Assembly: GCA_022563485.1 (NCBI GenBank)
Contig: JADFNF010000001.1
Location: forward strand, 1 to 60,534
Origin: Fidelibacterota bacterium
GTDB lineage: Bacteria; Fidelibacterota; Marinisomatia; SCGC-AAA003-L08; TS1B11
DNA: 60,534 nt
Direction: 5' to 3'
The notes under the pieces are model-generated. The model was not told where the DNA came from. It saw only the letters and a list, made by a program, of their open reading frames with translations, and searched no databases. Below are positions 7,265 to 16,847 of this stretch, in pieces; within the stretch, counting starts at the first letter, position 1, and each line of letters begins with the position of its first letter. Position numbers and translations under genes: made by a program.

Positions 7265-8224
7265 TCACTGGCGATAGTTCTTCCAAAGGGAGGTGCGAAA
7301 ATGATTTCTGGTGTTGGTGAACGGCTGATCACTGTCATCGCTGTTGAGCTCCCGAAACATCAGGTCCAATCTCCCATCCAGAGTATCGATGAAGTGTGTC
7401 AGCAGGGCTTCGGGAAATTTTGGTGGCCGGGGGGAGCCGTCCTTTGGGGAACCGTGATGGGCGAGTAGGATATGTTCTAACCGGGTCGTGAGCTCGGTTG
7501 GAAAATCGCCGATCTCATGGATGGCCTCGAGCAGAATGTCCCGGCTTAGAACCACGTGGCCCATGAGTTGGCCCGCCTCGGTGTAGCCTCCCTGCAGCTC
7601 GGTAGAAATACCGCGGAACTTGCCAATATCATGGAGCAGTACACCCGCCACTAGAAGATCCTTGTCGATACGGGGGTAATGCTCAGCCAACCTTACCGCC
7701 AGGCCTCCGGTGGACACCAGGTGCAGAAGGAAGCCACCTCGTTCCGGATGGTGGTGGGACACCGATCCCGGAAGGACCAGCACACTTTCTTTGTGGGTTT
7801 TGAAGATGTGCCGCAACAGTCGTTTCAACGGCTTGTTCTTTACACCGCTGATGAGCACCCTGAGGGTATCCCACAGCTCGCGGGGGTCTTCTTCGATGCT
7901 GGGAATCAGCAGCTCTTCCCGAAAACCGTACCGGCTGTAGCGCTCCTTGGTGGCCTTGGCCACGTGCGTGCAGTTCAGTTGCAGGATGTCGTGATACTTT
8001 TCCACGACCCCCTTGACGGCGATGGCGTCCCCCGATTCAAACTGGTTATGGAAGTGGTCCACATTGTCCCAGACCTTGCCATGAATGCGGCCGGTGGCGT
8101 CCTGAAGGACCAGGTCCAGATAATAGTCGCCCGCCTTGGTGGTCCGCAGGTGCTTCTCCAGGCAGAGGACAAAACCTTGAACCGCGCTGTTCTCCTGATA
8201 GTCTTTAATCGGCGTTAACTTCAC
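7265..8224 (-). CDS. YhaM-type 3-prime to 5-prime exoribonuclease (OB + HD)
   Basis: 319 residues. An N-terminal OB-fold (about 10-90, VQGFVLCLEKHLRTTKAGDYYLDLVLQD) precedes an HD phosphohydrolase domain with GGFLLHL, LLHDIGKFRG and ILLAHHGSPKDG. That combination is diagnostic of the YhaM/CBF1 family, which degrades RNA and single-stranded DNA from the 3-prime end and uses Mn or Co. All HD metal ligands appear intact. The gene is divergent from the NlpC gene cluster, with 215 bases between. Confidence 0.88.
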   Translation of the reverse strand: MKLTPIKDYQENSAVQGFVLCLEKHLRTTKAGDYYLDLVLQDATGRIHGKVWDNVDHFHNQFESGDAIAVKGVVEKYHDILQLNCTHVAKATKERYSRYGFREELLIPSIEEDPRELWDTLRVLISGVKNKPLKRLLRHIFKTHKESVLVLPGSVSHHHPERGGFLLHLVSTGGLAVRLAEHYPRIDKDLLVAGVLLHDIGKFRGISTELQGGYTEAGQLMGHVVLSRDILLEAIHEIGDFPTELTTRLEHILLAHHGSPKDGSPRPPKFPEALLTHFIDTLDGRLDLMFRELNSDDSDQPFTNTRNHFRTSLWKNYRQ

Positions 8225-8439
8225 AGGAGAGAAATTTGAGACTGGAACTAGGTTGAAACAAGCTTCATCCCTAGGTTTGTCCCGATTGAGTCCGATCGGC
8301 CATCCCTTGATGGACGCTACGATAAGCTGTGTCTTCCTTGTTAATATGGTCTCGTCGTGAAATGTCTTGGACAGCCCCGTCTGACAAAATAATTTAACCG
8401 CTTATATGAACCTGCCAAGCCATAGGACAGTTTTCAAAG

Positions 8440-9255
8440 GTGAGTGAGTCACGTATCCGCTCGGCTATGGTCGTGAACACCTCAGTGGCGAATGTCTATG
8501 CGGAGCCATCCTTTGCCTCCGAAATCGTGACCCAGGCCATCCTCGGAGAAACCCCGGCAGTCCTGGACCAGAGGGGGAAGTGGTTTCAGCTGGAGCAGTG
8601 GGACGGCTACCGGGGCTGGGTCTATCATTTTTCTCTGGCCAAAAATCCCCAATTCCTGGTCAAGGGAGAATGGATATTGGTCAATGTTCCGACAGCCCCG
8701 ATCCGGGAAGAGCCCAACGACACGGCCCCACCCTTTCGGGACGCGGTCTTCGGCGTGAGATTGCCCCTGTTGGGCCGTCAGGAACCCTGGGTCCAGGTGG
8801 CGCTCCCAGATGGCCTGTCAGGTTGGTTGCAGAACGAACCGTTGGCCCTGACCGGTACCCGGCGCGACCAGGTGGTGCAGATCGCCAGGCGGTTCCTCGG
8901 GGTGCCTTATATGTGGGGTGGGAAGACCCCCAAAGGGTTTGACTGTTCAGGGTTCGTGCAGACCTGCTTCAAGGCAGTGGGGGTCCATTTACCCAGGGAC
9001 AGTTACCAGCAGAACGAGTTTGGGGACCTGCCGGCCGTGATGATCAATGACGCGCAGCCAGGGGACCTGTTGTTCTTCGGTGATCAGGGTCAGCGGATCG
9101 CCCATGTGGCCATCTCCCTCGGGAGTGGGGAGATCATCCATGCAGCGGGCTGGGTGAGGACCGACAGCCTGGAGGCAGCCAACACCCGCTATAACCAGCC
9201 TCTGCGGGGCAGTTTCACAATCGGCAGAGATGTAACCGGGCTGATCAATGCATGA
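8440..9255 (+). CDS. SH3-domain NlpC/P60 peptidase (YkfC-like)
   Basis: 271 residues with a GTG start. Two SH3-like bacterial domains (about 10-65 and 78-135) precede an NlpC/P60 cysteine peptidase with C169 (GFDCSGFV), H222 (IAHVAISLG) and H234 (IIHAAG). The layout resembles YkfC/dipeptidyl-peptidase VI, which cleaves gamma-D-Glu-diamino acid bonds in muropeptides. No signal peptide is evident, so cytoplasmic muropeptide recycling is likelier than wall hydrolysis. It opens a chain of overlapping genes running to 12815. A possible promoter, TTGGAC then AATAAT with a short 15-base spacer, lies near 8370-8396. Confidence 0.87.
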   Translation: MSESRIRSAMVVNTSVANVYAEPSFASEIVTQAILGETPAVLDQRGKWFQLEQWDGYRGWVYHFSLAKNPQFLVKGEWILVNVPTAPIREEPNDTAPPFRDAVFGVRLPLLGRQEPWVQVALPDGLSGWLQNEPLALTGTRRDQVVQIARRFLGVPYMWGGKTPKGFDCSGFVQTCFKAVGVHLPRDSYQQNEFGDLPAVMINDAQPGDLLFFGDQGQRIAHVAISLGSGEIIHAAGWVRTDSLEAANTRYNQPLRGSFTIGRDVTGLINA

Positions 9256-9847
9256 GCGGGGAATGAAACTGATCCATGACCGTGGCAACGGGCGCACCCA
9301 TAAGCGCGGCAATGGGCAAAGCAACGGCGCGGGCATCTTGAACCGTTACGTGCTGGTGCTTAACCAGAGTTATGAACCGGTCATGGTCACCAGTGCTAAA
9401 CGGGCGGTGATTCTTATGCTTCTCGACAAAGCCGAGGAGGTAGTGCATTATGAAGAGGTCATTCATTCGGTCAGTTGGCAGATGCCCTTGCCCAGTGTGG
9501 TGCGCCTGGCCCGGTACGTCAGGACTCCCAATAAGGATGTGGTCTTGACGCGTAAAAATATTTTAAAACGGGACAACCACCGCTGCCAATACTGTGGACG
9601 CAGCTCCGTGCCGCTGACCCTTGATCATGTAATTCCCAGGCATCGGGGTGGACCGGACGCATGGGACAACCTGGTGGCGGCCTGCCACCCCTGCAACGTT
9701 CGCAAAGGTAACCAGACCCCTCACGAGGCCGGTATGCCCCTGCTGCTGCACCCGCATAAACCTTCGCGGATCACCTATTTTCAAAAGTTCGTGCGCAAGC
9801 ATCAGGATGCCTGGCGTCCCTACCTGTTCATGGAGCCGAAAGCTTGA
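9248..9847 (+). CDS. HNH endonuclease
   Basis: 199 residues. The C-terminal HNH domain reads CQYCGRSS...LTLDHVIPRHRGG...WDNLVAACHPCNVRKGNQTP, with two zinc CxxC knuckles (CQYC, CHPC) and catalytic DH. The N-terminal part, VLVLNQSYEPVMVTSAKRAVILMLLDKAE, is the usual lead-in of the stand-alone HNH proteins widespread in free-living bacteria. Its physiological substrate is unknown. It overlaps the previous gene by 8 bases and the trpS start by 4. Nothing suggests an intron or a restriction system. Confidence 0.88.
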   Translation: MHERGMKLIHDRGNGRTHKRGNGQSNGAGILNRYVLVLNQSYEPVMVTSAKRAVILMLLDKAEEVVHYEEVIHSVSWQMPLPSVVRLARYVRTPNKDVVLTRKNILKRDNHRCQYCGRSSVPLTLDHVIPRHRGGPDAWDNLVAACHPCNVRKGNQTPHEAGMPLLLHPHKPSRITYFQKFVRKHQDAWRPYLFMEPKA

Positions 9848-10818
9848 AGCGCATTTTAAGCGGCATGCGTCCCACGGGAAAGCTCCATCTGGGGCACTAT
9901 GTGGGGGCCTTGGAAAACTGGGTGGCCCTCCAGAAAGACTACGAGAATTTTCATTTGATTGCCGACTACCATGTGCTCACCACCCAGCTGGATACTACGG
10001 ACATCGCGCAAAACACCCTCGAGATGGTTAAGGACTGGCTGGCGGCGGGGATTGATCCTGAGCTGAGCCCCATTTTTCGCCAGAGCCGGATCAAGGAACA
10101 TGCAGAACTTTTCCTTCTTCTGAGCATGCTCATCACCAAGGCCCGGTTGGAACGCAACCCCACTCTGAAGGAACAGGTCCGCGACCTGAATTTGGACAAT
10201 ATCGCGTATGGGTATCTGGGGTATCCGGTACTCCAGTCCGCAGACATCTTGCTTTACAAAGGGGAACTGGTGCCGGTGGGGAAGGACCAGGCGCCCCACG
10301 TGGAGATTGCCCGGGAACTTGCCCGTCGATTCAATAAGACCTACGGCAAGGTATTTCCCGAACCCCGGCCCAAGCTGACCAAGTTTTCTCGTTTACCGGG
10401 GTTGGATGGTAAATCAAAAATGAGCAAGTCGTTGGGCAACGCCATTCTGCTCTCCGATGAACCGGATGCCATCCAGGCTAAACTCCACGGGGCCTATACC
10501 GATCCTCTTAAAGTGCGTAAGCACGATCCCGGGCGACCCGAGATTTGCCTGGTGTACACCCACCACACCCGTTTCAATGCCGCCCAATCGCCGGAGATCA
10601 AGGCCGGATGCGAGAGCGGCAGTCTGGGTTGCGTGGATTGCAAGCGGATGTGCGGGGAGGCCATTGCCAAGCATCTGGAGCCGTTCCGTGAACGGCGACG
10701 CTACTATGATGAGCGCCCCGATGAGCTGCAGACTGTCCTCCATGATGGAGAAGCCCGGGCCAAGATCGTGGCCCAGGACACGATGGTGCAGGTGCGGGCG
10801 GCCATGGGGTTGGGCTGA
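9844..10818 (+). CDS. trpS: Tryptophanyl-tRNA synthetase
   Basis: 324-residue class I aminoacyl-tRNA synthetase. The HIGH-type motif is GMRPTGKLHLGHYVGAL near the N-terminus and the KMSKS loop is SKMSKSLGN; the length matches bacterial TrpS. It charges tRNA-Trp in the cytoplasm. The start is TTG, overlapping the HNH stop as TTGA, and its TGA overlaps the scpA ATG as TGATG, so all three are probably translationally coupled. Confidence 0.95.
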   Translation: MKRILSGMRPTGKLHLGHYVGALENWVALQKDYENFHLIADYHVLTTQLDTTDIAQNTLEMVKDWLAAGIDPELSPIFRQSRIKEHAELFLLLSMLITKARLERNPTLKEQVRDLNLDNIAYGYLGYPVLQSADILLYKGELVPVGKDQAPHVEIARELARRFNKTYGKVFPEPRPKLTKFSRLPGLDGKSKMSKSLGNAILLSDEPDAIQAKLHGAYTDPLKVRKHDPGRPEICLVYTHHTRFNAAQSPEIKAGCESGSLGCVDCKRMCGEAIAKHLEPFRERRRYYDERPDELQTVLHDGEARAKIVAQDTMVQVRAAMGLG

Positions 10819-11543
10819 TGGCCTATCGCGTTCACCTGGAAAACTTCGAGGGTCCCCTGGACCTGTTACTCTACTTTATTCAGCGAGACCAGATTGACAT
10901 CTACGATATTCCCATCGCTCATATTACGGCGGAGTATCTCAGTTACCTGGATCTGATGGAGTCGCTGAATCTGTCCGTGGCCGGGGAATTTATTCTACTG
11001 GCAGCCACCCTCATGCATATCAAGGCCAGAATGCTTCTGCCCCGGGCCGAACCGTTAGAGGATGAGCCCATTGCTGACCCCCGGCAGGAGCTGGTGCAGC
11101 AGCTCCTCGAGTACCAGCGTATCAAGCAGGCTTCGGAAGATCTGTCCCGGTTGGCCGAACGTCGCAGGTCTCATTTTCCCGTTGGGCGGACCATCGATGT
11201 GGAAGCGGACAGCATGGGTCCCGGTGATTACCTCAAGGATGTTTCATTGTTTCAGCTGGTGGCCGTTTTCAAGGAGGTGATGGATCGCATGCCGAGCACC
11301 GAGCCCCTTCAAATCAGTGCCGAACCGATCAAACTCGATGACCGTATCCGTATCATCCACCAGGCTTTTGGCGTTGCAAGCAGGATCACCTTCCTGAAGA
11401 TCCTCCAGGGCGCCGGACATATCCAGGAAGTGGTCGTGACCTTCCTGGCGATCCTGGAGATGATGCGCCGGGGCGTCATCGTGGTGCACCAGTCCTCAGC
11501 CTTCGCCGAGATTTACCTGCGGAAAACCGAGCCTGAGGGATGA
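10818..11543 (+). CDS. scpA: Segregation and condensation protein A
   Basis: 241 residues beginning with the kleisin signature VHLENFEGPLDLLLYFIQRDQIDIYDIPIAHIT, which binds the SMC head, and a C-terminal winged-helix region. With ScpB and SMC it forms the bacterial condensin that compacts and separates chromosomes. No smc gene lies in the window. scpB begins within its last codons (overlap of 4 bases), the classic scpAB arrangement. Confidence 0.94.
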   Translation: MAYRVHLENFEGPLDLLLYFIQRDQIDIYDIPIAHITAEYLSYLDLMESLNLSVAGEFILLAATLMHIKARMLLPRAEPLEDEPIADPRQELVQQLLEYQRIKQASEDLSRLAERRRSHFPVGRTIDVEADSMGPGDYLKDVSLFQLVAVFKEVMDRMPSTEPLQISAEPIKLDDRIRIIHQAFGVASRITFLKILQGAGHIQEVVVTFLAILEMMRRGVIVVHQSSAFAEIYLRKTEPEG

Positions 11544-12118
11544 CAAGTCCCGCCCTTGAAGAGGAGATCCTGCAGGTTACCGAGGTGCTGCTTACCGCTT
11601 CACCCGAACCCCTGACCCAGGGGCGATTCAATCAGAGCCTGAAACGGGACGACGTTAGTCTCGACGAGGTGGTGGCGGCCTTAACGCGCCGGTTTGAGGA
11701 CCAGCAGCGTCCCGTGGAAATTGTGGCCGTGGCCGGGGGCTATCAGCTGGTTACGCGCGCCGAATATGAGCCCTATCTGATACGTCTGTTCCACAGGACT
11801 GGAAGGTTGGGTCTCACCCGAGCTGCCTTGGAAACCATGGCCGTGGTGGCCTATCGCCAGCCGGTGACGCGGTCTGGAATCGAACAGGTTCGCGGGGTGA
11901 ATAGTGACGGTGTACTTCGGAGCCTCCTGGAGAAGGAGCTGGTCACCATCAAGGGCCGTGATGAAGGGGTGGGACGTCCCCTGCTCTACGGCACCACCCA
12001 GGGATTCCTTCAGGCCTTCGGTCTCCGTACCCTCGGCGACATGCCCAAGCTTAAGGAAATCAGCGAGATTATGGGTGAGGAGGAGGCCCCAACGCCGGTG
12101 AGTCATGCGGCTGAATAA
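11540..12118 (+). CDS. scpB: Segregation and condensation protein B
   Basis: 192 residues with two winged-helix units; the second contains the family hallmark LTRAALETMAVVAYRQPVTRSGIEQVRGVNSDGVLRSLLEK. It dimerises and grips ScpA in the SMC complex. It overlaps scpA by 4 bases and rluB by 14, so the three are one transcription unit; the scpAB-rluB order is common across bacteria. Confidence 0.94.
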   Translation: MTSPALEEEILQVTEVLLTASPEPLTQGRFNQSLKRDDVSLDEVVAALTRRFEDQQRPVEIVAVAGGYQLVTRAEYEPYLIRLFHRTGRLGLTRAALETMAVVAYRQPVTRSGIEQVRGVNSDGVLRSLLEKELVTIKGRDEGVGRPLLYGTTQGFLQAFGLRTLGDMPKLKEISEIMGEEEAPTPVSHAAE

Positions 12119-12815
12119 ATACTTGGCCCAGTCCGGTGTGGCTTCCCGTCGGAAGGCTGATGACCTCATCGCCGCCGGGAAGGTGCGGGTAAACGGCCAG
12201 CAGGTGACCACCCTGGGGGTAGACGTTACCGCGGATGATCGAGTGGAGATTAACGGCAAACCCGTTGGGACCGTTGAGGACATGGTCATCTATCTGATCC
12301 ACAAACCGTCGGGCGTGATCAGCGCCGCAGGCGATCCCCGGGGACGGAAGACGGTGATTGATTTGATTCGGGACTCCCGGCGCCTCTTCCCTGTGGGGCG
12401 ACTGGATCGGGACACCACCGGCGCTCTACTGATCACAAACGATGGTGAACTCACAAACCGGCTCACTCACCCGCGATTCGGTGTGCAAAAACGCTATGTG
12501 GCCGATGTGCTGGGGCGACTGTCCCCCGAAGCCCTGGCCCGCCTGGACACCGGTATGACCCTCTCGGAGGGCATGCGGGTGCGAGCCAAGCTGCGTCAAG
12601 TGGCACGGCGCGGCCGGCACACCTTGTATGAGATTATCCTGACCGAGGGACAAAACCGGGAGGTGAAGCGGATATTTAAACATTTTGGTCTGACCCTGTT
12701 GCGGCTCCACCGGTCCCATTTTGCAGGTCTCTCAGCCGATAGTATGGCGTTGGGTCACTACCGCAGACTCCGTCCAAAAGAAATTAAAGCGCTGACCGGT
12801 TTGGCTGCCAAGTAG
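12105..12815 (+). CDS. rluB: RsuA/RluB-family rRNA pseudouridine synthase
   Basis: 236 residues: an N-terminal S4 RNA-binding domain (MRLNKYLAQSGVASRRKADDLI) and a pseudouridine synthase domain with catalytic D101 in VGRLDRDTTGALL, then the GQNREVKRIFKHFGLTLLRL motif. By synteny with scpAB it is most likely RluB (23S rRNA), although RsuA or RluF-type specificity cannot be excluded from sequence. It is the last gene of the overlapping chain; 87 bases separate it from cmk. Confidence 0.88.
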   Translation: MRLNKYLAQSGVASRRKADDLIAAGKVRVNGQQVTTLGVDVTADDRVEINGKPVGTVEDMVIYLIHKPSGVISAAGDPRGRKTVIDLIRDSRRLFPVGRLDRDTTGALLITNDGELTNRLTHPRFGVQKRYVADVLGRLSPEALARLDTGMTLSEGMRVRAKLRQVARRGRHTLYEIILTEGQNREVKRIFKHFGLTLLRLHRSHFAGLSADSMALGHYRRLRPKEIKALTGLAAK

Positions 12816-12902
12816 GTGGATCGCCAAACCGATTTAAAACAGATGGATGTTCATGCATGTTGGCCTTAAATTTCCCTGCTTTTTGAGGAAGCTATCCTCG
12901 TT

Positions 12903-13616
12903 ATGATTGTTATAGCCATTGATGGCCCTGCCGCATCAGGCAAGAGCACCACTGCCCGGTTGGTAGCCCAAGAAATGGGTTTTTTGCACTTGGATACCGG
13001 AGCCATGTACCGGGCCGTCACCTTGGCCTGTATGCAGGCCGGGCTACCGCCGGAAGAATCCGCCCGGCTGGCTAAGTTGTTGGCCACCCTGGAGATCCAG
13101 TTTCAACCTGAGGCCGAAGGAGGCCAGAGTGTACGCCTGAATGGATCTCTTGTCACTGAGGATATCCGCCGTCCGGACGTGACCCGACAGGTTAGTGCCT
13201 ATAGTGCACTGCCCGGCGTGCGGGAAAGTATGGTGAAGTTGCAGCGACAGATCGGCCAGGAACATGATGTTGTGTGTGAAGGCCGGGATATCGGCACACA
13301 GGTTTTTCCTGACGCCCAATTCAAGTTTTATCTGGTAGCTGATCTCAAGGTGCGAGCTCAACGACGATTCGAGGAACAACTCCGTAAAGGTTTGAAGCCC
13401 TCGATTGAGACGATTATAGCCGAGCTCGAAAAACGGGATCGGGAGGACACCCTCCGTGAGCACTCACCGCTCAAGCAGGCCGATGATGCGATGGCGGTAG
13501 ATACAACAACATTAACCATTCCGGCCCAGGTCGAGTTTGTCCTCAGCAAGATTCAGGCAGGCCGGAAAAAAGTAGACCAGACACATAGAACCAAGGAGAC
13601 CTGGACATCACAATGA
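12903..13616 (+). CDS. cmk: Cytidylate kinase
   Basis: 237 residues. The P-loop GPAASGKSTTA is at residue 8, then MYRAVTLA for the nucleotide-binding region and CEGRDIGTQVFPDA in the CMP-binding part. It phosphorylates CMP and dCMP. The ATG lies inside ATGATTGTTATAGCC and the 3-prime end overlaps the rpsA start by 4 bases; cmk-rpsA is a widely conserved pair. Confidence 0.94.
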   Translation: MIVIAIDGPAASGKSTTARLVAQEMGFLHLDTGAMYRAVTLACMQAGLPPEESARLAKLLATLEIQFQPEAEGGQSVRLNGSLVTEDIRRPDVTRQVSAYSALPGVRESMVKLQRQIGQEHDVVCEGRDIGTQVFPDAQFKFYLVADLKVRAQRRFEEQLRKGLKPSIETIIAELEKRDREDTLREHSPLKQADDAMAVDTTTLTIPAQVEFVLSKIQAGRKKVDQTHRTKETWTSQ

Positions 13617-15802
13617 GTGATATTGAAATCCCTAACCCTAAACCCGATACCGAGCAGGAAATAGAGCCTGTGAGCACCGACGCCGAACCCGTAACCGAGT
13701 CGGATGACGCACCAGAAACCGTTGAAGATGAAGCGTCGACCGATACAGCGGACGACAGTGTGGCTGAGAGGGACTATCTCGCGCCATCAATTCTGGATTC
13801 GATCACGATCGTGACGGCCGAGCAACTCAAATCCATGGAAGATTCCGAGGTTTATAAAGAGCAGGATACGATCCTGGCGGACCTGGTGAATTCATCTGTG
13901 GGCGATATCCGGGAAGACAAGGTCATTACGGGCCGGGTCATTGGGACCAACGACCGGGAAGTCCTAGTGGATATTGGCTTTAAGTCCGAGGGTATTGTTC
14001 CCAAGGAAGAGTTTGGAAATGAAGAGATTCCCCAGATTGGGGATGAAATCATTGTCTATTTGGTGAAATTGGAAGACAACAATGGGCAGACGGTGCTCTC
14101 CAAGGAGAAAGCCGATTTTATGCGGCATTGGACCGAGATTCGCGAGAAGGCGGAGTCGGGTGAGACCATTCTGGGCCGGATTTCCAGGAGGATCAAGGGA
14201 GGTATGATCGTGGATCTGGGTGGTGTACCGGCCTTCCTCCCTGGATCGCAAATCGATATCCGCCCTGTACAGGATTTTGATGATTACATCGGCCAGGAGT
14301 TGGAATTCAAAATCGTGAAACTCAATGAGTCGCGAAAAAATATCGTTCTCTCCCGGAAAGAGCTCCTCGAAGCCGATATGATGGAGAAACGCAGGACCCT
14401 TATTGCCGATCTCGAGACGGGGCAGATCCTTGAGGGCCGGGTGAAAAATATCACCGATTTTGGTGTTTTCGTCGATTTGGGAGGCCTTGATGGCTTGCTT
14501 CATATTACCGATTTGAGCTGGGGCCGGGTCAGTCATCCATCGGAGATTGTGAACCTGGACGATCCCATTACGGTGAAGGTCATCGATTTCGATCCGGAAA
14601 AGCAAAGGGTATCGCTTGGTCTAAAGCAGCTTCAACCACATCCGTGGGACAGCGTGGATGTCAATTATCCCGTTGGTTCGGTGGTGAACGGCAAAGTGGT
14701 GAGCATGACCAACTACGGTGCCTTCGTTGAAATTGAGAAAGGTGTGGAGGGTCTGGTTCACGTGTCTGAAATGTCTTGGACGCGGCACATCCGCCATCCA
14801 TCGGAGATGTTCACGCTGGGAGAGAGTATTGAGGCGAAAATCCTGCATGTTGATACGGCCGACCGGAAGATCTCCCTGGGCGTCAAACAGTTGCAACCCG
14901 ACCCGTGGGACCAGATCGAAGCGAAATACGTAGTGGGTACCATACAGAAAGGCCTGGTAAGAAACCTGACCCAATTTGGCGCCTTCGTGGAACTGGAAGA
15001 AGGTATTGATGGTCTAATCCACATCTCCGATCTGTCGTGGACGGTCAATGTACGCCACCCCAAGGAGATATTGAGCAAGGGCGATGAAGTGGAGGTTCGA
15101 GTCCTGGATGTGTCCCGTGAGAAGCGGCGCATTGCCCTGGGACTCAGACAGGTGACCGAGGATCCCTGGGATGAGATCGAGACGTATTTCACTTCGGGAA
15201 AGCAGGTCCAGGGTGAGGTGTACCGCATCCTTGATAAGGGGGTTATCCTCAAGATGGAAATGGGCATCGAAGGGATTATCCCTCTGAGAGACTTATCTAA
15301 GCATGACCGGCACAATGCCACCGCCAACCTTCAACCCGGTCTTGTTCTGGAAGTCACGGTACAGGAACTGAGCGCTGCCGATAAGAAGGTCGTGCTCATG
15401 GCGGATGTGCTTTCACAGTTATCCTTTGCTGAAGCGGAGGCGCCCACCGGGAAAGCAAAGGTTGATGAGACCAAGTCCGATCAGAATACCAAGGTCGCGA
15501 GCAAAAAGGAGAAGACCGAAAAGACGGTAGAAGAGGCGACAAGCGAGCCGGAGGCAGCCACGGAAGGGACGACTGAAGAGACCACGGCCAAGAAGATAAC
15601 AGCCAAGGGCAAAGCGACTGCCAAGAAAACGGCCGCAAAGGCCTCCAAAGATGAAGCGCCACCCGAGGTCACCGAAGAAGGGGTCACAATAGCTGCTCAA
15701 GGGAGTGACATTGAAGCGGCAGCTGAAGAACAACAAGCAGACGATGCAGCTGAAGCGGAAGGCTCTCAAGAGCAAAGGGCTCCGAAGTCCTCTAAGGAGT
15801 AG
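13613..15802 (+). CDS. rpsA: Ribosomal protein S1 with six S1 domains and long charged tail
   Basis: 729 residues, longer than the roughly 557 of E. coli S1. An acidic N-terminal extension (1-90) is followed by six S1 RNA-binding repeats at roughly 100-172, 186-257, 272-345, 357-430, 442-517 and 529-603, with repeats 3-5 showing the best GAFVEL-G-GLIHISDLSW pattern. Residues from about 612 form a low-complexity tail rich in Lys, Ala, Glu and Thr (KKITAKGKATAKKTAAKA), likely disordered. It delivers mRNA to the 30S subunit. Confidence 0.94.
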   Translation: MSDIEIPNPKPDTEQEIEPVSTDAEPVTESDDAPETVEDEASTDTADDSVAERDYLAPSILDSITIVTAEQLKSMEDSEVYKEQDTILADLVNSSVGDIREDKVITGRVIGTNDREVLVDIGFKSEGIVPKEEFGNEEIPQIGDEIIVYLVKLEDNNGQTVLSKEKADFMRHWTEIREKAESGETILGRISRRIKGGMIVDLGGVPAFLPGSQIDIRPVQDFDDYIGQELEFKIVKLNESRKNIVLSRKELLEADMMEKRRTLIADLETGQILEGRVKNITDFGVFVDLGGLDGLLHITDLSWGRVSHPSEIVNLDDPITVKVIDFDPEKQRVSLGLKQLQPHPWDSVDVNYPVGSVVNGKVVSMTNYGAFVEIEKGVEGLVHVSEMSWTRHIRHPSEMFTLGESIEAKILHVDTADRKISLGVKQLQPDPWDQIEAKYVVGTIQKGLVRNLTQFGAFVELEEGIDGLIHISDLSWTVNVRHPKEILSKGDEVEVRVLDVSREKRRIALGLRQVTEDPWDEIETYFTSGKQVQGEVYRILDKGVILKMEMGIEGIIPLRDLSKHDRHNATANLQPGLVLEVTVQELSAADKKVVLMADVLSQLSFAEAEAPTGKAKVDETKSDQNTKVASKKEKTEKTVEEATSEPEAATEGTTEETTAKKITAKGKATAKKTAAKASKDEAPPEVTEEGVTIAAQGSDIEAAAEEQQADDAAEAEGSQEQRAPKSSKE

Positions 15803-15851
15803 GCCATTCCTGTGATGATGCAGCTCCTCCCGAATAAGGAGGTCGTGGTCG

Positions 15852-16847
15852 ATGGTGCCACCGCTCCCTGAACAGAGGCCCTTTTACGCTGATTTACTAT
15901 ATAAGCTAGGCGCTGTGGGGCTGGCGGTAATACTGTGGTTTTTCTCCATCAGCAACAGTCAGTTCGAGGCTGACGCTGAATTCCGGATAGAAATCAGGAA
16001 CATCAGGGAAGGCAAAACCCTCAGCGAAGAGACCCCCCGAACTGCCGTTCTCCGTTTCAGGGGAACCGGCCGATCCCTGGCTAAATTCTTCTTGTGGCGC
16101 CCCTTTTCCGACACAAAGCTGGTGCTGGACCTGGAACGGGTGCAACAACGGCATGTGTTCTACCTGGACGAGTACCTCCGGCGCAACCCCCAGCGCATTT
16201 CCATACCGATTGTAGGTATTCAGGAGAATCTCAGCTTTGTCGAAGTTGTCCGACCGGACAGCATCCTGATTGAGCTCGGTGATTATGAAGAGATCCTGGT
16301 CCCGGTACGGCCACAGGTCACCCTCGATCTGGCCCCCGGTTATACCCAGGTGGGCAATTGGGTGGTCACACCGTCCATGGTACTCGTGAAGGGGGTAGCT
16401 GAAGCGGTGGCTCAGGTATCGGTGATCCTTTCCATGCGCCAGACCTATCGGGACGTGGCGGCACCCCTGGAAATACACGTGGGACTTTTGCACCCGGACC
16501 CCAGACAGGTACTGGTTGTTGAGCCGGTGAATGTTAAGATCGAGGTGGATATCCAAATGATCGGCGAACGGCGCCTCGAGGAGGTGCCGGTGAGAGTCAT
16601 CAACATCCCTGAAAATATGAACGTCTTCGTCAGCCCTTCAACCGTGGCCCTGACCGTGATTGGGGGTGTGGACTTTCTGGCGGACAACGGAATGAGCGTC
16701 GTAGAGGTCCTGGTCGATTACCGTACCCAATGGTCACCCACCAACCTGTTCATCGAACCCCAGGTTCAGTTGGATCCCAGCGTCATTGAATATCGAGACC
16801 TGGTGCCCAAACAGTTGGAGCTGATCACGATCCGCCAGTCGCTGTGA
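15852..16847 (+). CDS. YbbR-domain protein (CdaR-like)
   Basis: 331 residues. One N-terminal membrane helix (LLYKLGAVGLAVILWFFSI, about 16-34) anchors a series of YbbR-type beta domains in the periplasm (for example EEILVPVRPQVTLDLAPGYTQVGNWVVTPSMVLVKG). In Firmicutes the homologue CdaR regulates the diadenylate cyclase CdaA encoded next door; here no cyclase gene is adjacent. AAGGAGG lies nine bases before the ATG. Its last codon overlaps the tsaD GTG start. Confidence 0.82.
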   Translation: MVPPLPEQRPFYADLLYKLGAVGLAVILWFFSISNSQFEADAEFRIEIRNIREGKTLSEETPRTAVLRFRGTGRSLAKFFLWRPFSDTKLVLDLERVQQRHVFYLDEYLRRNPQRISIPIVGIQENLSFVEVVRPDSILIELGDYEEILVPVRPQVTLDLAPGYTQVGNWVVTPSMVLVKGVAEAVAQVSVILSMRQTYRDVAAPLEIHVGLLHPDPRQVLVVEPVNVKIEVDIQMIGERRLEEVPVRVINIPENMNVFVSPSTVALTVIGGVDFLADNGMSVVEVLVDYRTQWSPTNLFIEPQVQLDPSVIEYRDLVPKQLELITIRQSL

